Source of the DNA: Candidatus Peregrinibacteria bacterium CG10_big_fil_rev_8_21_14_0_10_49_16
GTDB lineage: Bacteria; Patescibacteriota; Gracilibacteria; Peribacterales; Peribacteraceae
Length of the DNA stretch: 8,053 bases
Direction of reading: 5' to 3'
Assembly (NCBI GenBank): GCA_002772605.1
Contig: PFDS01000019.1
Location: forward strand, 3,400 to 11,452
Positions 1-6,515 of the stretch are shown piece after piece (the first letter of the stretch is position 1; each line of letters begins with the position of its first letter). Made by a program: the position numbers and the translations under genes. The notes below the pieces were generated by a model. That model did no database searches. It was given only the letters and a program-made list of their open reading frames with translations, and was not told the origin of the DNA.

Positions 1-1
1 T

Positions 2-655
2 ACGCGTCATGCGAAACTTATTGAGATTGCCGTGCGTGAAGGCGGCGGGAACGGGGATCCTGATATGAATTCCTCACTCCAGACAGCGATTGACAGTGCG
101 AAGGCAGACAATGTCCCGAATGCAAATATCGAACGTGCCATTAAAAAAGGAACCGGCGAGTTAAAAGGTGAGGCAATGGGAGAGGTACTGTATGCGGCTA
201 TGGGTCCTGGAGGATTCGCCTGTCTTATTGAGTGTCTCACGGACAACCGCAACCGTACGCTCAATAATGTCCGTGCCACGGTTGATAAAGCCGGTGGGCG
301 CTTCGCAGACACAGCCAGTGTGCAATGGATGTTTGAACGAAAGGGGGTTTTGGTGGCAGAAGCACCTGAATGGTCCGACGATATCGAACTTGCTCTTATG
401 GACCTTGGTGCAGAGGACATCGACCGTGAGGGTGACATTGTATCTGTCACAACAGATCAGAGTCATTGGACGAAAGTACGGGACTTCCTGAAAGGAAAAG
501 GGCTAGAAGTGAAAGAGTCCGGCCTAAAATGGGTTGCGAAAGATATGGTGAAGGTCGTCGACCCTGCAGTCGCCGAAAAACTCGTCACGTTCATCGAGAA
601 AATTGAAGAGGATGATGATGTGAGTGAGGTCTTTACGAATGCGGATACTGCGTAG
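2..655 (+). CDS. yebC: YebC/PmpR/TACO1 family protein, 5'-truncated by window edge
   Basis: Probable YebC family factor, a cytosolic protein reported either as a DNA-binding regulator (PmpR type) or as a ribosome-associated factor relieving stalling at proline-rich stretches; the sequence does not decide between them. The reading frame is open to the left edge and shows 217 residues beginning TRHAKLIEIAVREGGG, so roughly 25 N-terminal residues lie outside; the GTG at 32 is internal, not the start. Family hallmarks are present in order: NIERAIKKGTGE, then GPGGFACLIECLTDNRNRT, then the DKAGGRFADTASVQWMFERKG block, and a C-terminal acidic stretch ending DDDVSEVFTNAD, typical of the family. The stop TAG (653-655) directly abuts the stop of the convergent BtpA-like gene, with no terminator hairpin between them. 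Family assignment is secure; the molecular role is from family knowledge only. Confidence 0.95.
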   Translation, partial: TRHAKLIEIAVREGGGNGDPDMNSSLQTAIDSAKADNVPNANIERAIKKGTGELKGEAMGEVLYAAMGPGGFACLIECLTDNRNRTLNNVRATVDKAGGRFADTASVQWMFERKGVLVAEAPEWSDDIELALMDLGAEDIDREGDIVSVTTDQSHWTKVRDFLKGKGLEVKESGLKWVAKDMVKVVDPAVAEKLVTFIEKIEEDDDVSEVFTNADTA

Positions 656-1474
656 CTATGCAAGTACATTCTCCACCTTCTTCCTTGCCTTCAAAAACAC
701 ATCCATAAATTCTTGTAATCTCTCCGGATCCAGATCAGCGAGAAAGCTTCCGTTGGTACGGAATGTAGACCCGACGATGAAACCGTCAGCCAGAGGGAGG
801 AAGTCTTGAATATTTTCCTTTGTCATACCGGAACCAATAACGACCGGTTTTTTCGTTACCTTTTTTGCTTTGCGTAAGTCGTTTTGGTCAGGACTAAGTC
901 CTGTGAATTTACTCGTCACAATGACTCCGTCTGCCTTAAACATGACTGTTTGTTTAATTTCATCCGTGATATCGAGGTCGGCAGTGAGAGCGTGGGCGGC
1001 ATGCTTCTTTTTTACATCAGCAAACACTTTGATGTGCTGTGCGCCGAGTTCCTTTCGTAAGCGCATAATTTTCCCTGCATTTCCATGGAAGAGTCCTGCG
1101 CCGCCAATATGTGCATAGACATATCCTTCTGCACGAATGAAGTCCAAGTCCGCTTCTCTAGCGATTCTCAGAGAAGTGAGATTGGCTGCTTCGAGCATTT
1201 GAATGCCAATGGGTTTTGCAAAGCGTCGACGCACTTCTTTTGCAATTCTCGTCATGAGTGCAATGCCTTTGTGGTCCAAATCTTCTTCGCGCACGAATGG
1301 TAAATCATAGTCATTTTCTAAAAAGACACTGTCTACACCTGCATCGTCATAGTGTTTCAAATCGGAGAGAGCGTGGTCGACGATGTTCTCATCATCACCG
1401 TCGTAATCGGGTGAGCCTGGAAGAGGTTGGACAGCAATGACAGCCGTGAGAAATTTGTCTGGAAGTTCTCTCAT
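656..1474 (-). CDS. BtpA/SgcQ family TIM-barrel protein
   Basis: A 272-residue protein (from the ATG at 1474) of the BtpA family, predicted (alpha/beta)8 barrels of largely unknown chemistry. The name comes from a cyanobacterial photosystem I biogenesis factor; E. coli SgcQ is another member. Visible family motifs, numbered from this ATG: QPLPGSPDYDG (16-26), GVDSVFLENDYDLPF (46-60), DFIRAEGYVYAHIGGAG (111-127), IKVFADVKKKHA (148-159), ADGVIVTSKFTG (181-192), VVIGSGMTKENI (211-222) and ADGFIVGSTFRTNG (229-242). The last two resemble phosphate-binding loops of such barrels. Start choice is uncertain: an in-frame TTG at 1513 would add 13 residues, overlap the upstream penicillin-binding protein gene by 20 bp, and has AGAGGA (1524-1519) five bases ahead. 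The ATG has no ribosome site but fits the family's usual short N-terminus. It probably shares a transcript with the PBP gene. No photosynthesis gene is nearby, so its substrate is unknown. Confidence 0.88.
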   Translation of the reverse strand: MRELPDKFLTAVIAVQPLPGSPDYDGDDENIVDHALSDLKHYDDAGVDSVFLENDYDLPFVREEDLDHKGIALMTRIAKEVRRRFAKPIGIQMLEAANLTSLRIAREADLDFIRAEGYVYAHIGGAGLFHGNAGKIMRLRKELGAQHIKVFADVKKKHAAHALTADLDITDEIKQTVMFKADGVIVTSKFTGLSPDQNDLRKAKKVTKKPVVIGSGMTKENIQDFLPLADGFIVGSTFRTNGSFLADLDPERLQEFMDVFLKARKKVENVLA

Positions 1475-1493
1475 AGGAATGGGAGCGTACCAG

Positions 1494-4400
1494 TTACTGC
1501 ACGTGTAATTCAATACTGTCCTCTCCCTCGTTTCCGCCTATGTCCTCTGCCACCGCGCGGAGCCGGTAGGTTCCGGGAGGAAGATCGAGAACGTATTTGA
1601 ATTCGTAGGGTTTCTTTGGTTTGGTCGTGAGGAGTGTTTCACTCAAGAAGAACTCCACGTACTTCACGTCGCCGTCGTTGTCGCGGGCTTCGGCACGAAT
1701 GGTAATTTCTGTTCCGGAGTCTATGGTCGATGCGACCGGAGAGAGAATGCGTACGGTGGGGGCGGACGTGTCTTCTTCAAAAGTGAAAGATACGCGGTCA
1801 CTGGCCTGATTGAAGTACTTATCTGTCAGAATCACTTCGAGTGTATGCGAACCGTTCATTTTTACGGAGCGTGGCATACGCAGCGCCTTACCGATTGCTC
1901 CTGTGCCGGAAGCAACGCGTCGTCCGTCAACGAGGTATTCAATGTTTCGTATGCGAGAGCCGACTGTGGGAACAACTTGAGGTGTGAAAGACGGATACGA
2001 CACACTGCCGCCTTGTTTCGGAAAAGTGATCTGCAGTTTCGGTTGTTCCAGACGTCCCGGAGTGAGGGCAGGGTCACATTCTTCGGTGGGGACAATGGGT
2101 AGTGGAAGGAGAGAACCGGAGTGGTCAGGAGTGGCTGTCCAGAGTTCCATGTGTGCAGTGACCCACTCCTGCACTCCTTCCTGCCAAGTTGGCCAACGGT
2201 CTGGAAGGAGACTTGTCGGCACGAGGAAGCTGCCGTCTTCCTGAGCATCCTTTGGACAACTGTCTGATGCGAGAAGTCCCGTTACTTTGTCAATACGCGC
2301 AAAGACGCAAGCAGAGTCAGTGGCAAGAGGTGGAGCCTCCTGCAGGAACACATCGGCACCGCGCAAGTGGACAGGAGTGCATTCTGTGGGAAGTCCTCCC
2401 GACAGACGAGATACTTGTGGAAAGATGACACCAGATGGTACGGAAAACTCAGTACGGAACTCCTTTGGACCCTTTGAGTCGTTTGCTTCTTCTCGTTGGT
2501 ATCGCGTGGCGCGAGAGAGAAATTGCTTCCATATCGGCGCGGCAGTGACGAGAGATTCTGCTTTTTGAGACAGTGGATTCGGTGCGGCGTTACCAACCCA
2601 CACGCCTGTAACGAGGTTCGGCGTGTACCCGAGAGTCCACAGGTTGTCCGGTCGCCTTTCGAGGCATGTTCCAAGCGATTCGTCTTCATCTTTGAGATTC
2701 TTCGTATCTCTCTTTGTACAGACATTGCTTGTACCTGTTTTTGCAGCCGCCTGCATCTCCGGTATGGAGAGAACGGTACGCCAGTACTCGTTATCCGGCC
2801 GCGCATTCATGTCACTCAAGATGGATGTTACTTGGTAGGCGATACGTTCATCGAGAACACGTTCTTCCACAGTATCCTCTTTTGCTTCGAAGAGGATATT
2901 TCCATTACGATCTGTGATGCGGAGAACGCTGACCACTGGCTTGTACGTTCCTCCCGCTGCAAGCGTGCTGTATGCGTGAACCATCTCAAGGAGCGGGGTT
3001 TCCGCAGACCCGAGTGCCAAGGGCCAACCATAGTCATACTCCCCGTCAGGGCTCTGTTGTCGAAGCTCTGCACGGCGAAGCAACGGTGACGGAGCGCCCA
3101 TGCGCGAGACAAGGTGTAGGATGGGTTCTTCTCCTCCGGCCAGAAAGAATCCTTTGATGGCCGGAAGGTTGCGCGATCCTCCGAGAGCTTTTCGGATGGG
3201 AAGAGGTCCCAGGAAGGTTCCGTCGAAGTTTTGCGGCTCATCACTTCCGATGGTGGTCGGCACATCATAGAGGACGGTGGCCGGACCGTAGCCTTTTTGA
3301 AAAGCTGCCGCATAGACAAATGGCTTAAAGCTTGATCCGGGCTGACGAGGTGCGCGAGCCATGTCGATTTTCCCCTCATGTTCGTCATCGTTGTAATCGG
3401 CATTGCCAACGTATGCCAGTATTTCGCGTGACTCCGGATGCAGAGCGACGAGTGAGATGTTATGCGCGTTGAACCGCAGAGAAATATCTTCTCTGTATGC
3501 GCCTACAGCTTCTTCCGCGGTTTGTTGCAGTTCCCAGTCAAGCGTTGTGGTGATGTGCAGTCCGCCTCGCTCGAGAAGATCTTCTTCGGCAAGTTCACCA
3601 AAGATATCTGTCACTTGCTCTCGCACCCAGAGCACGAAGTGCGGCGCACGAATGTTTTCACGCGTTGGTTGGAATTCCATTTCTTCCAGTTCTTCGAGTG
3701 CCTGCAACCGTTCCTGTTCACTAATAAACTCCAGTTCTTCCATTTTTTTAAGCACTAACTCAGAACGTCCTGCGATGCGGAACGTTGTGGAACCAGTACC
3801 AAATGTCTTTCCCAGAAGACCCGGAGTAATGTCACTGTCATCCAGCTGTGAGAGTTCAGTAATATGCCTTGTGGCTACTTGTTCTTGCGCTTCAGGGCGC
3901 AACTCTGTAAAGACATGTGAGCCATAAGGGTTGAAGTACGATGGCCGTTGCGGGAGCGATGCGAGGACGGCTGCCTGCGCAACGGATAATTCAGAGGCAC
4001 CAATACCAAAGAATTTTTGGCTGGCCTGTTCGATGCCGTAAGCATTCGAACCAAAAGGTATCCAGTTGAGGTAGAGTTCCAACAGTTCGGTTTTCGTGTA
4101 ACGACGTTCAAGTTGGCATCCCAAAATCAACTCCTTCAACTTACGGTTGAGTAGGTTTTGCTGACGCAGGTCGAGAGCATTTCTTGCAAGTTGGCGAGTT
4201 AAAGTAGATGCTCCGCCCGCCTGTCCCAGGCGGAAAACGACACGGGCAAGTGCGCGGAGGTCTAAGCAGCCACGAGCATGAAAACGTTCATCTTCAATGG
4301 CAACGATGGCATCTTTCATATGTTTGGGGATAGTGCTGCCTTCGATGAATGTACGATCTTCTTCTTCGAAGAGTCGGTAGAGTTCCGTCCCGTGTCGGTC

Positions 4401-4649
4401 GGTGATAACAGTACTTTGTACCGCGAGGAGGTTTTTGGAGTCTGTAATGTCTGGCAACGTGAGAAAGAGGAAGAGTATGTACCCAAAACACAGCACGATG
4501 GCAAACAGTGCGAGGCGCATGAGCCCGCCCCTGCGGTACACCCATGTTGCTCGAGAAAACCAGGAAGAACCCCTTTTGATCTGTTGTGTGGGGGTACGGG
4601 GTGTGTGTGCAGCCTTTTGAGAAAGTCGACGTACGGAAAAGTCCGCCAT
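1494..4649 (-). CDS. Class A penicillin-binding protein (GT51 glycosyltransferase plus transpeptidase) with two C-terminal Ig-like domains
   Basis: Bifunctional peptidoglycan synthase of 1051 residues, anchored in the membrane and acting outside it: it polymerises lipid II and cross-links stem peptides. A basic cytosolic tail (1-42) precedes one membrane helix (about 44-66). The GT51 domain (about 80-245) holds motif 1 with E119-D120, motif 2 GASTLTRQLARN (146-157), motif 3 RKLKEL to ELYLN (169-195) and motif 4 AYGIEQAS (203-210). Motif 1 is unusual: the common EDxxFxxHxG has Arg126 and Cys128 at its last two fixed positions. A Glu-rich linker (about 300-330) leads to the transpeptidase domain, with S439-SFK-K442 (SxxK, nucleophile S439), S492-R-N494 (SxN) and K637-T-G (KTG). 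An insertion after KTG carries C644 and C662. Residues about 870-958 and 963-1051 look like two Ig-like beta domains, making the protein longer than the usual 700-850. The 5' leader would be only a few bases. Confidence 0.95.
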   Translation of the reverse strand: MADFSVRRLSQKAAHTPRTPTQQIKRGSSWFSRATWVYRRGGLMRLALFAIVLCFGYILFLFLTLPDITDSKNLLAVQSTVITDRHGTELYRLFEEEDRTFIEGSTIPKHMKDAIVAIEDERFHARGCLDLRALARVVFRLGQAGGASTLTRQLARNALDLRQQNLLNRKLKELILGCQLERRYTKTELLELYLNWIPFGSNAYGIEQASQKFFGIGASELSVAQAAVLASLPQRPSYFNPYGSHVFTELRPEAQEQVATRHITELSQLDDSDITPGLLGKTFGTGSTTFRIAGRSELVLKKMEELEFISEQERLQALEELEEMEFQPTRENIRAPHFVLWVREQVTDIFGELAEEDLLERGGLHITTTLDWELQQTAEEAVGAYREDISLRFNAHNISLVALHPESREILAYVGNADYNDDEHEGKIDMARAPRQPGSSFKPFVYAAAFQKGYGPATVLYDVPTTIGSDEPQNFDGTFLGPLPIRKALGGSRNLPAIKGFFLAGGEEPILHLVSRMGAPSPLLRRAELRQQSPDGEYDYGWPLALGSAETPLLEMVHAYSTLAAGGTYKPVVSVLRITDRNGNILFEAKEDTVEERVLDERIAYQVTSILSDMNARPDNEYWRTVLSIPEMQAAAKTGTSNVCTKRDTKNLKDEDESLGTCLERRPDNLWTLGYTPNLVTGVWVGNAAPNPLSQKAESLVTAAPIWKQFLSRATRYQREEANDSKGPKEFRTEFSVPSGVIFPQVSRLSGGLPTECTPVHLRGADVFLQEAPPLATDSACVFARIDKVTGLLASDSCPKDAQEDGSFLVPTSLLPDRWPTWQEGVQEWVTAHMELWTATPDHSGSLLPLPIVPTEECDPALTPGRLEQPKLQITFPKQGGSVSYPSFTPQVVPTVGSRIRNIEYLVDGRRVASGTGAIGKALRMPRSVKMNGSHTLEVILTDKYFNQASDRVSFTFEEDTSAPTVRILSPVASTIDSGTEITIRAEARDNDGDVKYVEFFLSETLLTTKPKKPYEFKYVLDLPPGTYRLRAVAEDIGGNEGEDSIELHVQ

Positions 4650-4652
4650 AAC

Positions 4653-4668
4653 GTAAGAGAGTGTAGCA
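4653..4668 (-). promoter_or_regulatory. Promoter of the PBP gene, extended -10, nearly leaderless
   Basis: On the minus strand, TGcTACACT (4668 to 4660) is an extended -10 element, TGN plus a hexamer differing from TATAAT at two positions. Transcription would start near 4653, about four bases before the ATG at 4649, leaving no room for a ribosome-binding site, and none is seen. No convincing -35 box is present, as is usual for extended -10 promoters. This is prediction from sequence; no transcript data are available. Confidence 0.55.
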
Positions 4669-4679
4669 GCTTTCTGCTA
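4664..4679. repeat. Perfect 6-bp inverted repeat joining two divergent -10 elements
   Basis: TAGCAG (4664-4669), a 4-base centre, then CTGCTA (4674-4679). Each arm supplies the TGcTA part of an extended -10 box, one for each strand. The symmetry therefore comes at least partly from two back-to-back promoters, though a dimeric regulator could also use it. It sits inside the only intergenic space between the PBP and the pilin-like gene. Confidence 0.7.
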
Positions 4680-4690
4680 TACTGTACCCA
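4675..4690 (+). promoter_or_regulatory. Promoter of the pilin-like/TPR genes, extended -10, leaderless
   Basis: TGcTATACT (4675-4683) is an extended -10 element, with TATACT one base from the consensus TATAAT. Counting the usual seven bases from its end gives transcription starting at 4690, exactly the A of the ATG, so the mRNA is predicted to be leaderless. No -35 box is apparent at 16-18 bp spacing, and there is no Shine-Dalgarno sequence. The upstream half of this promoter overlaps the opposite-facing PBP promoter. Confidence 0.6.
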
Positions 4691-5007
4691 TGCAGTTGAT
4701 TGTACGGTTTTTGACGGCAGGGGTGCCTCTCTGTCAGGCAGGAGCTATAACGCTTCCGCGCACTCTTGTGGGAAGCGTGAGTGTCACTACCGTGTTGGGG
4801 AGTGTGATTCGTTTTCTAGAAAATGGGATTATTGGAGTCTGCATCGCCGCTTTTGTTATTGGGGGTCTGATGATTATTCTGGCGTCTGGAAGAGAGGAAA
4901 TGATTCAAAAAGGGCGGACAATCATGATTGCATCTGTGATCGCACTTGCGGTTGTACTGGGAGCCGGTACGCTGCTGCGTCTCGTCTTTTTTGGCCTCTC
5001 GCAGTAA
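4690..5007 (+). CDS. Small pilin-like membrane protein (VirB2/T4SS-pilin type)
   Basis: A 105-residue hydrophobic protein. The N-terminus (1-19) is signal-like: a hydrophobic stretch followed by PLCQAGA. Two membrane helices follow, about 44-65 and 77-100, joined by a short charged loop with ASGREEMIQKGR (65-76). This plan, a helix, a Gly-x-Glu-Glu-containing loop with Lys and Gly, and a second helix, matches the small VirB2/TrbC-like pilin proteins found in many copies in Patescibacteria genomes. There, their role in pili or type IV secretion is assumed and not shown. No ATPase, VirB4 or other secretion gene is in the window, so the pilin label rests on the protein's shape. Its stop TAA (5005-5007) is followed immediately by the ATG of the TPR gene, suggesting translational coupling. 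It could instead be a general membrane-anchoring protein. Confidence 0.75.
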   Translation: MQLIVRFLTAGVPLCQAGAITLPRTLVGSVSVTTVLGSVIRFLENGIIGVCIAAFVIGGLMIILASGREEMIQKGRTIMIASVIALAVVLGAGTLLRLVFFGLSQ

Positions 5008-5595
5008 ATGAGTGATAATCAACAACTATCGTCGGCGACACTGGAGCTTCTGGAACAGGCGGAACAGTATAAATTTCTTGGAAAACACAAAGAAGCACTT
5101 GCGCTTCTCGAAGAATTGCTTCTCGAAGACCCTTCCAATGTTCCTGCACTGGAAGAAGTGGCGGATAACGAACTGAGCCTAGAGCAGCTGAAGCGTGCGG
5201 AAACAGCAGCGAAACGTGCTATTTCTCTTAACAAGGAAAGTTTTGCAGGTCAGTATGTCTTAGGGTGTATTGCGATGCGTTCCAAAGAGTGGAAGCGTGC
5301 AGTGGAGCACTTGCGTTTGGCAAATAGTCTTCACCCGAATGATCCGGAAATCCTGCGTTGTTTAGGTTGGACACTGTTCTTTTCGGGAAAGAGGTTGCAG
5401 GGTGTGGTCACACTCGAACGCGCTCTCAATCTTGATGAAGAGAACCCATGGATTCTCTGCGACCTCGCAGATGTCTATATCCGCGTAGGGTGCAGAGCGA
5501 AGGCGGAAAGTCTCTTGCAGCGTGCCGAAGAGTTTGGTGAAGACAATGAACGTATTCTTCTACTGCGCAAGAAGTTGCAAAGCGTTTCACACTGA
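5008..5595 (+). CDS. TPR-repeat protein, five units
   Basis: A 195-residue soluble protein made almost wholly of tetratricopeptide repeats, a helical protein-binding scaffold. The turn motifs fall at an exact 34-residue period: DPSN (41-44), NKES (75-78), HPND (109-112), DEEN (143-146) and GEDN (177-180). This marks five units at about 11-44, 45-78, 79-112, 113-146 and 147-180. Typical TPR features are clear, for example YVLGCIAM with WKRAVEHLRLA in unit 3 and LGWTLFFSGK with GVVTLERAL in unit 4. There is no signal peptide and no membrane helix, so it is probably cytosolic. The ATG directly follows the pilin-like gene's stop and has no ribosome-binding site, so coupled translation is likely. 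The partner protein is unknown; the neighbours suggest a membrane-associated one. Confidence 0.9.
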   Translation: MSDNQQLSSATLELLEQAEQYKFLGKHKEALALLEELLLEDPSNVPALEEVADNELSLEQLKRAETAAKRAISLNKESFAGQYVLGCIAMRSKEWKRAVEHLRLANSLHPNDPEILRCLGWTLFFSGKRLQGVVTLERALNLDEENPWILCDLADVYIRVGCRAKAESLLQRAEEFGEDNERILLLRKKLQSVSH

Positions 5596-5596
5596 G

Positions 5597-5612
5597 CCTG
5601 TCCGTCGACAGG
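5597..5612 (+). terminator. Hairpin after the TPR gene, possible weak terminator
   Basis: CCTGTC (5597-5602), loop CGTC, GACAGG (5607-5612), beginning two bases after the TPR stop codon. The stem can be extended by a G-U and an A-T pair to 5595-5614. Only three T residues follow before AGGG, so it is a poor intrinsic terminator; it may simply attenuate or protect the transcript's 3' end. Its right arm overlaps the proposed ftsX -35 box. Confidence 0.4.
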
Positions 5613-5640
5613 TTTAGGGTGACATTGTACACTGTGTACA
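5605..5640 (+). promoter_or_regulatory. Promoter of ftsX, leaderless
   Basis: TCGACA (5605-5610, one base from TTGACA), a 17-bp spacer, and TACACT (5628-5633, two bases from TATAAT). Seven bases beyond the -10 box lies 5640, the A of the ftsX ATG, again predicting a leaderless transcript. There is no Shine-Dalgarno sequence before this ATG. It would give ftsX-recO a promoter separate from the pilin-like/TPR transcript. Confidence 0.55.
5626..5640. repeat. Perfect 15-bp palindrome over the ftsX -10 box, operator candidate
   Basis: TGTACAC-T-GTGTACA is perfectly symmetric, with 7-bp arms around one central base. It covers the whole proposed -10 hexamer and ends on the A of the ATG, where a bound dimeric repressor would block RNA polymerase. 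No second copy was noticed in the window, and no regulator gene is adjacent, so operator function is inference. Confidence 0.5.
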
Positions 5641-6515
5641 TGGAAAAGCAGCTTCTGCGAGATGGCAAGTATATTCTTCGAGGTGTACTCCATACATTTC
5701 AGGATTGGCGCAGCAGTGCGTGCATTGCGTGCTTCCTGTGCGTATTGGGTTTGGTGTATGCATTCCTTGGAGGACGTTGGTACATGCATACGCTCGTAGC
5801 GGAAAACGCTGTTCCTCTTGTGCTTCATGAAGCAGTAGACATGCATGAAGCACGCACTCTCTACTCTGCGCTTCAGAGCATGCCATTTGTGTCCAAGATG
5901 CGTTATGTGACGCGAGAGGAGTTGGCACAGACGCAACAAGCGAGTGACATGCCTGTGGCAGACACGTTTTTTGTGCATGTACGCTCAGTGTCCGGCTATG
6001 GGTACCTTGGTGCTCTCCTTCTGCAGCAAGAGTTACGTCCACTAGTGCATCCGTCAACACTCACGCGCCTCTTTCAAGAAGAGCAAAGGATGCGACAGGC
6101 CGAGGAACGTGTGCAGGTACTGTACTACGTTCTTGGAGTGTTACTGCTCATCGTGATGTGCATGAGCTTTTTTGTGCTCAGCGGAGTCGTTCGTGAGCAG
6201 GCACATCGTGAGTCCTTGGCTGTACAGCATGTGCTTGGAGCGACACCGGAGCATTCCGTAACCACAATCTTCATGTTCACATGCGTTGTGCTCTGTAGTA
6301 TGCTTGTCCTGAGCATAATCGTTGGGTGGAGCATGTATGCTCTCTTAAGAGGATTGATGCCGCCTGTCTCACTACTGCATTTCTCATCATCCGAATTGGG
6401 CATGGGGATTCTTCTTGTGGTTGTGCTCCTGTTTGCAGGGCTTATCAAAGGTCTGCGTGACCACTTTTGCGTATGGCATACACCCAAACACTTGAGGCGC
6501 TTATCTTACGGGTGA
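5640..6515 (+). CDS. ftsX: Cell-division protein FtsX (permease-like subunit of the FtsEX complex)
   Basis: FtsX, 291 residues from the ATG at 5640, is the membrane partner of the ATPase FtsE. The complex transmits conformational change across the membrane to activate peptidoglycan hydrolases at division. The topology fits: a cytosolic N-terminus, helix 1 (about 27-45), an outside domain (about 46-158) with the FtsX pattern of PLVLHEAVD and MPFVSKMRYVTREEL (81-95), then helices 2 (160-184), 3 (206-235) and 4 (253-270). Between helices 2 and 3 the loop REQAHRESLAVQHVLGATPEH matches the family's conserved loop preceding the Gly-Ala-Thr signature. A GTG at 5619 is in frame, but the promoter geometry and family length favour the ATG. 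The usual upstream neighbour ftsE is missing; a TPR gene stands there instead. The 3' end overlaps recO by 43 bp. FtsE must be encoded elsewhere if the complex works normally. Confidence 0.88.
   Translation: MEKQLLRDGKYILRGVLHTFQDWRSSACIACFLCVLGLVYAFLGGRWYMHTLVAENAVPLVLHEAVDMHEARTLYSALQSMPFVSKMRYVTREELAQTQQASDMPVADTFFVHVRSVSGYGYLGALLLQQELRPLVHPSTLTRLFQEEQRMRQAEERVQVLYYVLGVLLLIVMCMSFFVLSGVVREQAHRESLAVQHVLGATPEHSVTTIFMFTCVVLCSMLVLSIIVGWSMYALLRGLMPPVSLLHFSSSELGMGILLVVVLLFAGLIKGLRDHFCVWHTPKHLRRLSYG

Noticed and set aside
32..655. GTG at 32 as the start of the YebC gene
   Set aside because: The frame is open to the left edge and the residues before it (TRHAKLIEIA) match the family, so the gene begins outside the window.
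2282..2806. A 174-codon minus-strand open frame in a second frame of the PBP gene
   Set aside because: It overlaps conserved transpeptidase coding sequence and shows no recognisable domain.
2496..3089. A 197-codon plus-strand open frame inside the PBP gene
   Set aside because: It lies wholly antisense to the transpeptidase domain, whose motifs are intact, and its product looks like random sequence.
4278..5015. A 245-codon plus-strand open frame spanning the PBP start, the divergent gap and the pilin-like gene
   Set aside because: It is antisense to PBP coding sequence and out of frame with the pilin-like gene, and its translation is Cys/Arg-rich with no family pattern; it would also run across both promoters.
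5475..5978. A 167-codon minus-strand open frame across the TPR/ftsX junction
   Set aside because: It is a shadow of two well-supported genes, with His/Arg/Cys-rich low-quality translation.
5593..6515. Alternative genetic code with TGA read as Gly, as in some CPR lineages
   Set aside because: TGA ends the TPR gene and ftsX at the expected protein lengths, and no gene here has an in-frame TGA.
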